A DNA stretch of 26,132 nt, from assembly GCA_964584815.1 (NCBI GenBank), contig CAZPBO010000031.1:1-26132 (forward strand), given 5' to 3'. The notes under the pieces were generated by a model that was given only the letters and a program-made list of their open reading frames with translations, had not been told where the DNA came from and searched no databases. The first letter of the stretch is position 1, and every line of letters begins with the position of its first letter. The position numbers were made by a program, and so were the translations under genes. Positions 1-8,600 of this stretch are shown here, piece by piece. The DNA is from CAZPBO01 sp964584815. Lineage in GTDB: Bacteria > Planctomycetota > SKW154.

Positions 1-2354
1 CCAGGTCCCATCAGTATCGTGAAGATTCTGTCGGCTTCTGCTGCGTCTTCCACCCGCACTCGCAGCAGCGTCCTTGTTTCTGGGTTCATTGTCGTCTCCC
101 ACAACTGCTCCGCGTTCATCTCACCCAGTCCTTTATAGCGCTGGATGTCAACACCCCGCGTTCCCACCTCCCGCACAAATTCAAAAACATCCATAAAGGA
201 GGGAACCCGTCTGGTTTCCTTTTTTGAGGTTACCTCAAAGCGTTCCGTCTCCTCCATATCGGGGAAGATTTCAGCGGGAGCGACATTCTGTTTTGCCAGG
301 TCAGTCAGTCTTGCGGCGATTTCGCCAGATTCGTGTATCTCCTGATAGATGATGTCTAATTGGGCGTCGGGTGGAACATCATCAAGGGAAGCGACTTCCA
401 CATCGCGCCCGAGTTGCTGCGCAACTTCATCTCTTATGGCGTCAAGTTGTTCTGCGTCATAGAGAAGATGCGGCTCTCCGCCCCTTACGCGTGCCCAGTA
501 TTTGGGGATGCGTTTACGCTGCTCGTCCCATTTGGCGATGTAGTCCTGTAGGGTCAAACCAAGGCGGCGCAGTGGGCGCTCAAATCGCTCCAGTTCCGCT
601 ATAATATTCAGTATCTTGTTCAGTTTTCGCCCGGAGAAGACAGAACCATCAGACAGTCGCTTTATACTGACCTCATCGGCACCCAAGGAGACGAGCATCT
701 TCTTCATTTCCTCATCGGAGTGAAGGTAAGCCTCCTTCTTGCCGCGTTTTATGCGGTAGAGCGGGGGCTGAGCAATGAAGACATGTCCTTCCTTGACGAG
801 GTCAATGAGGTGACGGTAGAAGAAGGTGAGGAGCAGGGTTCTGATATGGCTGCCGTCAACATCGGCATCAGTCATAAGGATGATTTTGCTGTAACGGAGG
901 CGGGAGATGTCAAAATCTTCACGCCCGATGCCAGTTCCGAGCGCCTGAATTATGGTGCGAATCTCATCGTGGGCGAGGACACGGTCAAGCCGTGCTTTTT
1001 CCACATTGAGAATCTTGCCGCGGAGGGGAAGGATGGCTTGGAAGCGGCGGTCGCGTCCCATCTTCGCCGTTCCCCCTGCCGACTCGCCCTCAACGAGGAA
1101 GAGTTCGGTCGCTTCGCGGTCGCGGCTTGAACAGTCGGCGAGTTTAGCAGGGAGGTTACCTGAGAAAAGCGCTTCTTTGCGGGTGACCAGTTCGCGTGCT
1201 TTTCTTGCAGCCTCCCGTGCCCGTGCTGTCATCAACGCTTTCTGCGCTATCACCTTTGCCGTGGCGGGGTGCTCCTCAAGATACTCCATCAATTTTTCAG
1301 AAACGACCGACTCCACGAGCCCTTGAATGTCACGGTTCCCCAGTTTTATTTTTGTCTGGCTCTCAAACTGTGGGTCTGGCATCCAGACAGCCAGCACCGC
1401 CGTCAGTCCTTCACGAAAATCCTCCCCGCTTAAGGACTTTTCTTTCTTGAACATTCCTTCTTTGCGCATATAGCGGTTAAGCGTGCGTGTAAGACCCGCT
1501 CTGAAGCCCGATACATGGGTTCCGCCTTCTATGGTGTTTATGGTGTTGACGAAGGAGTCAATAGTTTCGGTAAAACCATCGTGGTATTGAAGCGCCAACT
1601 CAATGCGCACATCGCCTTGACCGCCCGATATGTGTATCACATCTTTATGGAGCACCTGCTTGCCTGTGTTGAGATACTTCACAAAGTCCACCAAACCGCC
1701 GCTGTAGTGGTATACCTCCTTTTTGGGTGGGTCATCCTGCACCACTGTTATGGTAAGTTGAGGATTGAGGAACGCTATCTCGCGCATTCTTCTTGCGACA
1801 AGGTCAAAGGAGAAGGTGGTCTCCTCAAAGATTTGTGGGTCGGGTTTGAAGACGATTTTTGTGCCGCGGCGACGGCTCTTCCCTCGGCGTATCACCTTCG
1901 TTACAGGTCTACCTCTCTCATAACGCTGAAACCACACATCCTTTCCTGTGTAGACTTCCGCCTCAAGCCATTCACTTACCGCGTTGACGACCGAAACTCC
2001 AACTCCGTGCAGACCTCCTGACACCGTGTAGGCTTTACGGTCAAATTTTCCACCTGCGTGAAGTCGTGTCATCACCACTTCAAGTGCTGGCAACCCCGTT
2101 TCTTTATGGATATCAACAGGTATGCCTCTGCCATTGTCCGACACAACAACGCTACCGTCCTCTCTTAAACGCACCAGAATCTCCGTGCAGTATCCAGCCA
2201 TCGCCTCATCAACGCTGTTGTCCACGACCTCAAAAATAAGGTGATGAAGCCCGCCTCGGGAGGTATCCCCTATGTACATCGCGGGTCGTCTACGCACCCC
2301 TTCCAGACCTTCAAGAACCTTGATGCTGTCCGCTGTGTAGTCATCCCTTCTCAT
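1..2354 (-). CDS. gyrB: DNA gyrase subunit B, 3' end cut by window
   Basis: ATPase subunit of DNA gyrase, which introduces negative supercoils in the cytoplasm together with GyrA. I translated about 784 codons from ATG 2354; the protein runs off the window start just after the C-terminal ILMGP stretch, so only a short tail is missing. Visible motifs are the GHKL ATPase boxes (EVVDNSVDEA, SDNGRGIP, GGLHGVGVSVVNA), the Toprim EGESAGG near residue 420 and MTDADVDGSHI near 495, and the C-terminal QRYKGLGEMNAEQLW. A stretch of roughly 150 residues lies between the Toprim core and that last motif, similar to the insert of long (about 800 aa) GyrB proteins and absent from the 640-residue type. ATG 2354 follows the stop of the DUF721 gene by one base, and AGGAAGG in the end of that gene is its ribosome site, so the two are translationally coupled. 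ParE is the alternative; position beside dnaN favours GyrB. Confidence 0.96.
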   Translation of the reverse strand, partial: MRRDDYTADSIKVLEGLEGVRRRPAMYIGDTSRGGLHHLIFEVVDNSVDEAMAGYCTEILVRLREDGSVVVSDNGRGIPVDIHKETGLPALEVVMTRLHAGGKFDRKAYTVSGGLHGVGVSVVNAVSEWLEAEVYTGKDVWFQRYERGRPVTKVIRRGKSRRRGTKIVFKPDPQIFEETTFSFDLVARRMREIAFLNPQLTITVVQDDPPKKEVYHYSGGLVDFVKYLNTGKQVLHKDVIHISGGQGDVRIELALQYHDGFTETIDSFVNTINTIEGGTHVSGFRAGLTRTLNRYMRKEGMFKKEKSLSGEDFREGLTAVLAVWMPDPQFESQTKIKLGNRDIQGLVESVVSEKLMEYLEEHPATAKVIAQKALMTARAREAARKARELVTRKEALFSGNLPAKLADCSSRDREATELFLVEGESAGGTAKMGRDRRFQAILPLRGKILNVEKARLDRVLAHDEIRTIIQALGTGIGREDFDISRLRYSKIILMTDADVDGSHIRTLLLTFFYRHLIDLVKEGHVFIAQPPLYRIKRGKKEAYLHSDEEMKKMLVSLGADEVSIKRLSDGSVFSGRKLNKILNIIAELERFERPLRRLGLTLQDYIAKWDEQRKRIPKYWARVRGGEPHLLYDAEQLDAIRDEVAQQLGRDVEVASLDDVPPDAQLDIIYQEIHESGEIAARLTDLAKQNVAPAEIFPDMEETERFEVTSKKETRRVPSFMDVFEFVREVGTRGVDIQRYKGLGEMNAEQLWETTMNPETRTLLRVRVEDAAEADRIFTILMGP

Positions 2355-2355
2355 C

Positions 2356-2625
2356 TTATACCTTCCTACGAACACGAACTTTTATCTCCGAAACCATAAG
2401 ACCGCCTTCTCTTAATGCGGTAAGAAGCCTCTCCTTAAGGAAACCTTCCAGCAGGGAGCGTTCCTGTTGGGTTGGAACGGTCAGATAAAGGGTCTGTGCG
2501 CGTAATGATGTAACATCGGCGTGTATGTTCTGCTCGCTTAAGAAATCGCAGACTATACCCTGCGCTATGTCTCGGGGACGACGGCGTTTAAGAACCCGAC
2601 GCAGGTATTTTTCTATGTGTTCCAT
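2356..2625 (-). CDS. DUF721/DciA-like small protein
   Basis: An 89-residue basic protein in the slot where a DUF721 (DciA-related) gene usually sits, between dnaN/recF and gyrB. The pattern fits the family: an N-terminal basic helix (YLRRVLKRRRPRD), a central segment (LRAQTLYLTVPTQQERSLLEGF) resembling the conserved beta strand and helix that follow the 'hxxgxLxVxv' motif, and a short basic C-terminus (IKVRVRRKV). It lacks the usual W of the VW motif and is divergent, so the call leans on context. DciA proteins assist loading of the replicative helicase in bacteria that lack DnaC; whether this one does so is inference. Its ATG lies one base after the dnaN stop and its stop lies one base before the gyrB start, so the three are tightly coupled. 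Confidence 0.6.
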   Translation of the reverse strand: MEHIEKYLRRVLKRRRPRDIAQGIVCDFLSEQNIHADVTSLRAQTLYLTVPTQQERSLLEGFLKERLLTALREGGLMVSEIKVRVRRKV

Positions 2626-2626
2626 C

Positions 2627-3742
2627 TCAGTCCACCGTTAGCGGCATTAAAACATACTTAAAGTGTGGCTCGTCTTCGGCAAGAACAAGCGCTGCCGATT
2701 CCTTGTCACGCAAACACAACCTTATATATTCGCTGTTACAGACCTTAAGTGGTTCTGTCAGATAGTCTGGATTAAAGGCAATCTTTATATCAGGACCTTT
2801 ATAATCAACAGTAAGGTAGTGTTCTGCTTCCTCACCCTCATATGACTGCGAAGAAAGACGCATCTTATTTTCGGAAATCTCAAGGATAACCGCCCGTGCC
2901 TCGCGTTCGCTCAAAAGTGCACCTTCCGTTATTCCCTGAATCAGTGCTGTTCGCGAGACCACTACAACCTTGTCGTTGTCAGTGGGAATAACCGCTTCAT
3001 AATCGGGAAACTGCCCTTCAAGATTGCGCCCTATTATCGTGCCTTTTTCCCACACTACACAACTCGCCGTAGAACCAAGTTTCAACTCCACCGTTTCACC
3101 TTCCATTGAGCAAACCCGTTCCAAGAAGCGAACAAAGCGAACCGGTAGTATAACTCCTTCCTTCATCTCACCTTTACTTTCTTCAACAGGGCAAACCGTA
3201 TGAGCCAGTCTCCTCCCATCGGTCGCTACCAGTTCAACACTATCGCTGCCTTTTACCTTAACATAGACACCATTAAGAGCGTAGCGGGAACGCTCTGTGC
3301 TGACTGCGTATTGGGTTTTCCTGATGCAGTCAAGAAGGTTCAGAGGAAGAACCGACAGAGTTATATCTTCTTTGACCTCTATTTCTTCAGGAAACTCCTC
3401 TTCAGAATAAATCCTGAGACGGAACTTACCGAAGTCTGTTTTCAGAAGCAGACTTTCGTCTTTCTTTTCAATTGCAAGTGTGCTGAACTCTGCCTTTTGA
3501 AAGACCTTCTTAAACGATTCCACCCTAACAACCGCTTTTCCTGTTTCATCGCAAGCACACTGGCAGTTTGCCTCAACTTGGATTTCCCCATCGGTTGTTC
3601 GCAGTAGAAGAGTCTGTTTTTCTTTGTCTGCGGTGAGGAAAAGGTTGCCGAACCCGGGATAGGCACTTCTTGTTGCTGCTCCTTCCAGTGCCATTAGTAT
3701 GGTTCCCTTTATTTCCTCAAGGTCAGTTAGAGAAACCTTCAT
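2627..3742 (-). CDS. dnaN: DNA polymerase III beta sliding clamp
   Basis: The ring-shaped processivity clamp of the replicative polymerase. Family hallmarks along the protein are TQYAVSTERSRYALNGV, VATDGRRLAH, EGQFPDYEAVIP, FNPDYL and the terminal FKYVLMPL. I start it at ATG 3742 (371 residues). A GTG five codons upstream (3757) is in frame, but it lies inside the strong GAGGAGG ribosome site that sits six to seven bases before ATG 3742, and beta clamps normally begin close to this Met. The length is normal for the family (about 365-380). It is followed after one base by the DUF721 gene; recF, the usual neighbour, is missing. Codon composition looks somewhat more A+T-rich than the flanking polA/smc genes. 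Confidence 0.95.
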   Translation of the reverse strand: MKVSLTDLEEIKGTILMALEGAATRSAYPGFGNLFLTADKEKQTLLLRTTDGEIQVEANCQCACDETGKAVVRVESFKKVFQKAEFSTLAIEKKDESLLLKTDFGKFRLRIYSEEEFPEEIEVKEDITLSVLPLNLLDCIRKTQYAVSTERSRYALNGVYVKVKGSDSVELVATDGRRLAHTVCPVEESKGEMKEGVILPVRFVRFLERVCSMEGETVELKLGSTASCVVWEKGTIIGRNLEGQFPDYEAVIPTDNDKVVVVSRTALIQGITEGALLSEREARAVILEISENKMRLSSQSYEGEEAEHYLTVDYKGPDIKIAFNPDYLTEPLKVCNSEYIRLCLRDKESAALVLAEDEPHFKYVLMPLTVD

Positions 3743-3894
3743 TTTTTTCCTCCTCACAGGTTATAGTTGTCTATATATCTAGTCCTCTATTGGCGTTATG
3801 CGTTTATATTTTGCTTTACCTTCTCTGTAGTAATTGGTGCTATTGGGCGATTTTCTTTCGCTTTCTATTATTCTACAGTATCGCGTTCAAAAGT
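3743..3894. other. A+T-rich dnaA-like/dnaN intergenic region
   Basis: A 152-base gap between the DnaA-like gene and dnaN. By hand count, 3761-3894 is about 34% G+C, clearly below the surrounding genes. It holds several TATA-like runs (3771-3779 and near 3806-3809) and the dnaN ribosome site, but I find no TTATCCACA-type DnaA box with fewer than two mismatches and no convincing -35/-10 pair. It could hold the dnaN promoter and/or a DNA-unwinding element; neither is demonstrated. Confidence 0.4.
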
Positions 3895-4950
3895 TTAGTC
3901 TAACTTACAGCGTTGTTCAAGAAAGTGAAGCAGTTGGCGGAATTTCTCCTGTCCTTGAGTGCTTTTTTCTATAAAGGCACGCGCCTTTCTTGATAGGACT
4001 CGCGCCTTTGCTGCTTCGGCTCTCAAAACAATTTCTTTTGCCTCCTTTAAGCCGAGCAGTTTTCTCACAGCATAGAAGGAAATCTCAAGCACAGGAGCAT
4101 CCTCACCGAAGAGGGTGACAATCCTTTGCGTCAGCGTCCTTATAAGGTCTGCTCTTTTAACATCTTTTCCGTTTTCTCTTTGCAGTATTGCAGAGAGAAC
4201 TTCTCCAACTGTTTGGCAGGTTTGATTGGTAGGAGGGAGACTGTCGGATAAGGAAAGGCGCCTTGCAAGTTCTTTCACTACAAAATCCTTTTCAGTTTCT
4301 TTGAGGTTATCTATGCGGAGAGTGACTCCTTTACGGAGGACACGGTGCAGCGCGGCGATAGCGCGTTTTATCCGTGCCGGTTGCCACTGTCCTGCAAGCA
4401 ACACAGGCTTTTCCATATCAATAAAGCGATGTATCAAATCTACCAGCACAGCGCTGCTTCTTGGATGGCTTTCAAGAAAAGGGATGTCATCCACGCAAAG
4501 GATATCTGCTGACTCCTGTAAAATTTTTGTGACTTCAGATGTGGCTCCTCTGCTTTCAGACAGGAGGTTGAGGAAAGCCTCGCCTGTCAAGTAGACGGGT
4601 TTTCTGTCTTCTTCAACGGCGGCTGCGCAGGTTGCTTGGAGAAGGTGGGTTTTTCCGCATCCTGGTGGACCATATATGTAGACTGGGTTGAGAACAGTCT
4701 TTCCTGATTGGGCAATACCAAGGCACAGCCCTTTAGCGACGCGAATACCTTCTATCTCTATAAGAGAATCAAATCTATAGCAGGACTTTAAGGGAAGTCC
4801 AACAGAGGGTTGGTTCGGTTTGGTGAGCGGTTTAAGGAGCCAGTCACAGAATCGGTCGCGGTCGTTGCTGTTGCGAAATCGGAGTGTAAGCCCTTTTTCT
4901 CCGCTTTTTACAAAACCTGACAAAGCACGCCGCAGCCACGACAACTCCAC
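3895..4950 (-). CDS. Divergent, short DnaA-like AAA+ ATPase
   Basis: A 351-residue AAA+ ATPase in the classical dnaA position upstream of dnaN. The core resembles DnaA: LNPVYIYGPPGCGKTHLLQA (Walker A GPPGCGKT at 94-101), a Walker B ILCVDDIPFL at 150-159, and LHRVLRKGVTLRI (201-213), which matches the DnaA region carrying the arginine finger and sensor strand. Residues 1-42 may be a worn domain I. The DnaA C-terminal DNA-binding signature (xRDHTTVxHAxRKI) is absent; residues 288-351 only faintly resemble the first helices of domain IV and end early. Typical DnaA is 440-480 residues. It could be a much diverged initiator, an Hda/DnaA-paralogue regulator, or a helicase-loader-type ATPase. The start is GTG 4950 with AGGGTGG just upstream; no in-frame ATG gives a better N-terminus. 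Confidence 0.75.
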   Translation of the reverse strand: MELSWLRRALSGFVKSGEKGLTLRFRNSNDRDRFCDWLLKPLTKPNQPSVGLPLKSCYRFDSLIEIEGIRVAKGLCLGIAQSGKTVLNPVYIYGPPGCGKTHLLQATCAAAVEEDRKPVYLTGEAFLNLLSESRGATSEVTKILQESADILCVDDIPFLESHPRSSAVLVDLIHRFIDMEKPVLLAGQWQPARIKRAIAALHRVLRKGVTLRIDNLKETEKDFVVKELARRLSLSDSLPPTNQTCQTVGEVLSAILQRENGKDVKRADLIRTLTQRIVTLFGEDAPVLEISFYAVRKLLGLKEAKEIVLRAEAAKARVLSRKARAFIEKSTQGQEKFRQLLHFLEQRCKLD

Positions 4951-5019
4951 TTGCCACCCTCAGACAGCGGTTTTCCTTATTATACCGCGTAAAAGGATGG
5001 GGTCAAGGCGTGATTGGCG

Positions 5020-5589
5020 TTATGGTAGTTTTCTGCGGAGGTAGCGCACATAAAGCGCGGCGGCAGGGTTATGCCCTGTGACCCTGTCTTTGGCTATGAG
5101 GGTTACGACCGGCGCCTCGGAGTGGGCGGCAAAGACCGCGTCGTGTCCCACGCACAGTCCAACAGCAAAATTCAACTCCGTCCTTGCGCGGTTCAGTATA
5201 TGCGCCTGTCCTATGGGATTGCATATCGCCTCGTAGCGGTCGGAGCGTATGTGCGGCAGCCCCATACTCTTTTTGCTTATCCCTCCGCATTTGCAGCAAA
5301 CAGACACCACTTCCGGCACCACCTTTGAGAAAATGTCCGCGATAATGCGCGCCTCTTCAGAAAGCCCTATGCAAAAAGCAATACCCACTTTCCGAACATC
5401 CAGCATCTTTACCAACTCTACCGCCTCCTCTATGCGTGTCTTCTGGCAGTAGAAGTTTGCCTCAATGGATGAGGCGGCGTTGTGGATTTTGGCGATGCTG
5501 CCGCGGTAGCGATTCACGGTTTCAGAGATGCCGAAGCAGTCACGACCCTGATAGCAAGCCTTGTCATCGCAGTGGGCGCAATCAGCCAT
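5020..5589 (-). CDS. DUF1847 cysteine-rich protein
   Basis: A 189-residue protein of the DUF1847 family, function unknown. The N-terminus carries C4, C7, C12 and C18 in a CAHCDDKACYQGRDC pattern, and further cysteines occur in FYCQK, AFCIG, VCCKCGG, ICNP and GLCVGHD; the family is expected to bind metal or a redox cofactor. The motif IGLSEEARI and the C-terminal VTLIAKDRVTGHNPAAALY are family-like. No signal peptide or membrane segment, so it is probably cytoplasmic. It begins 11 bases upstream-side of the smc stop with GGAG eight bases before ATG 5589, and precedes the DnaA-like gene by a 69-base gap. Its presence inside a replication/segregation block is unusual and suggests co-transcription with smc rather than a known shared function. 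Confidence 0.85.
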   Translation of the reverse strand: MADCAHCDDKACYQGRDCFGISETVNRYRGSIAKIHNAASSIEANFYCQKTRIEEAVELVKMLDVRKVGIAFCIGLSEEARIIADIFSKVVPEVVSVCCKCGGISKKSMGLPHIRSDRYEAICNPIGQAHILNRARTELNFAVGLCVGHDAVFAAHSEAPVVTLIAKDRVTGHNPAAALYVRYLRRKLP

Positions 5590-5600
5590 TGTTCTATCTC

Positions 5601-8600
5601 CTATACCGCCGTTTCAGTGCTGCTTTCTTTATCGCTTAATTGGATGGAGAGGAGTTGTGAGTGGTTTGGCTTTCGCATAGTGACGCCGATAAGGCTGTCG
5701 GCGGCAGCCATCGTTATCTTGTTGTGTGTCACGACGACGAACTGGGTTGAAGTGGAGAGGGCGCGTAGGAGCGCCATCAGGCGTCTGGTGTTGGCGTCAT
5801 CAAGTGGGGCGTCTATCTCGTCAAGGAAGCAAACAGGCGCGGGACGAGCCTGATGCAGTGCGAAAAGAAAGGCTATTGCACACAGCGCTCGCTCCCCACC
5901 CGACAAAAGACGCATTGTTGAACTCTCCTTCCCAGGAGGACTTGCCACTATCTCCACACTCGCCTGATACATATCTTCCCCGACAAGACGCACATCGGCT
6001 CTTCCACCCCCGAAGAGACGCCTGAATACCGCCCCGAAATTCTCTCGCAGCGTCTCATACACCTTCTCCATCCTCTCCTTAAACTGGCTGTCAAGGCGCT
6101 CTATCGTCTCACGCAGTTTATTAACCCCTTCCTCTATATCCGCTTTCTGCCCCTCAAGGTAGAGTAGTTTTCCTTCCACCTCCTCCAGTTCCGCTTCCGC
6201 TTCCTCATTAACCGGTCCCAACTTCGCTAATTCAGCCGAAACTCTGTCCAGTTTCTCCGACAGTTCATCGTTGGACTCCGCCACCTCCTCAAACAGAGAA
6301 AGTCCTTCTTCTTTTGCGGTGTTCTCTATCTCCTTTATCTGTGTGCGGCATTCTGCTACCTTTGTTGCAATATCCATCTTCTCTTTCTGCAACTCTTCCT
6401 TTGCTTTGGCAAGACGGGTCAGTTCCTCTGTTAGGCGACCAAGATGGGTAGCCAAGGTGTTGCTTTTCTGTTCTTGTTCTTGCTTTTTGTGGGTAAGTTC
6501 GGCGAGGAGTTCCTCGGCGGCAACAAGGGATGCTTTAAGTTGTGCCAATTTAAGGGATGTGTTCTTTTTGGCGAGTCGCGCCGCTTCAAGCCGTTTCTGG
6601 CGCGTTGCCCGCTCCTCCTCCCTCCGCCCCATCTCCTCCCTTAACTCCTCCATCCGTTTTGTCAGAGAAGCGAGCCGTTCCTGCAGACGCGCCATCTCGC
6701 TTTCCCTCTCCCGCCACTCCGCCGCCGCTCTTCCCACTTCCTCCTCCGCTCTCTGAAGCGCTTCTGTCAGGGAGTGCAGTTTCTGGCGCATTTGTTGCTC
6801 CAACTCCTTTGCTCTTTGTGTGGCTTTGCGCTCATTGTGTGCGTCCTCTTCTGCCGCCGCTATCTCCTCTTTGAACCTTTCCCGCTGCGCCTTAAGGCTT
6901 TCTAACTCCTGTTGAAAGTGGTCGCCCCGTGCCGCAGCATCGTCAACCTTGCGCTGCGTCACCTGCAACCGCCTGTCTATGTCCTGCAGTTCCCTGCGAA
7001 CATTGTCAATATCTGCTTTCTCTTTCTCCCACTGCAGTTGTTTTTCCTGCAGACGCACCTTCAGCGCCGCCTTTTTGTCACCTATTGCTTGTATCTGCTG
7101 TGTCAGTCTGCCCGTTTCGCAAAGCCTTTCTCCATAAGACGCCATCTCACCCATAAATTCAATTATGGGACCGTAACGGCGCAGTTTTGAGTTGTGTCCT
7201 CCGCAGCGGACCACCTCCGCCGTGCTGTCTCTGTGTTTCCAGACCTGCTCCAGCGCTTTTTCTGCCCCTTCTTTTGTTATCTCATCGCAGAGAAGGAAGC
7301 GGAGATAGCAGGAAGGCGCGGTTTTATTGAGGATTTCTACAAGAGGGGTGTTGTGGGCGATGAGGATGGTTCGCTCGCAAGGTGCGGCATCTGCACCGTC
7401 CGTTAAGAACTCTTTTAAGAGACGGGCATTGCAGCCGGCGTCCCTTATTGCGCAGGCGACGCGTTCTGCTTCAGCCGCACCTTTGTCGCCGCTTAAAACT
7501 TCCCGCAGCGCCTCAAGCCGCCCCAGAAGCCCTGCCTCCTCCTTCTTCAACCCCTCCAACTCCTGCTGCAGGGTCTTTATCTCCGACTCTATTTGTGTAA
7601 TATGCGTTTCCTTCTGCTGCAGCCTCTTCTGCAGGTGCTCGCGCCCCTCTTTAAGGGCGCTCTGCTTCTGTTGCGTTTCTTTAAGCAGTTTTTCATTGAG
7701 AGCGAGACGCTCATTGAGTGCGGCGATGTCCTCTTCAAGACGGGTCAGGTTCCGTCGCAGTGCTGCGGCGTGTTTCTCCAGCATTGTGGCTCGGTTCTCC
7801 GATATCCCTGCTGTGTGGAGAAGTTCTCCTATCTGCTGCCGTGCCTCCTCGCATTGCTTCTGCAGAGCCGCCTTCTCCGCCGTCTTCCTATCAGTCAGTT
7901 CACGAAGCGCTCGCAGTTGTTTCTGTTTGTCCTGAAGGGTTGACTGCAGTTCCGCTTTTCTTTGATGCATCTGTTTGAGGATTGCGGCGATGCGCGCCAC
8001 ATCGTCCACCTCCTCGCCTTGATGTGACAGCAGCGTAATTTCTGCCTCAATGCTGCGTAGCCGCTCTTTTTGCCTTTCCATCTCAACGCGGATGTTTTCG
8101 CGCTTTTGCCGCGCCTCCTCTATCTGCGAGGTTATCTCCTTTAAGCGGAGGGAGGTCTGCGACAGGCGCGCTTTAAGTGTTGCCTCCTCTCTGCAGACCT
8201 TGTCCAGTTGGTGCTGAAGGGCTTGCAACTCTTTGTGGATTTGCTGCATTTTTGGGAGGAGGAGGTTGTGTTTCTGGGTAGCGGAGATGTGGCGGAGAGA
8301 AAGGATTTTTGCGCGCAGGATATTTTTCTGTTCGGAGAGGATTTTTGCGCGCTTTGCCCGCGCCGCCTGCCGTTTCAGTTTTCTCCTTTGTCTGCGCAAC
8401 TCCGACACATCTTGTGCCACCGCTTCAAGCGCGACTTCCGCCTGCTTTAAGTTGCGCAACGCATCCTGTCTGCTCGCCCGCCAGCCGCTTACCCCCGCTG
8501 CCTCCTCCAACAACTCACGCCGCTTCCTCCCGTCCAACTCCAGAACCTCATCCAGTCGTTGTTGCTGAATAACGGCATAAAAACTTGTTCCCAGTCCCGT

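Noticed and set aside
3743..3757. GTG 3757 as the dnaN start.
   Set aside because: That codon lies in the GAGGAGG ribosome site used by ATG 3742.
6271..8572. Many long open frames on the plus strand opposite smc, some over 150 codons.
   Set aside because: They are antisense shadows of the Lys/Glu/Arg-rich coiled coil; compositions are Ser/Cys/Pro-rich and no ribosome sites or families are seen.
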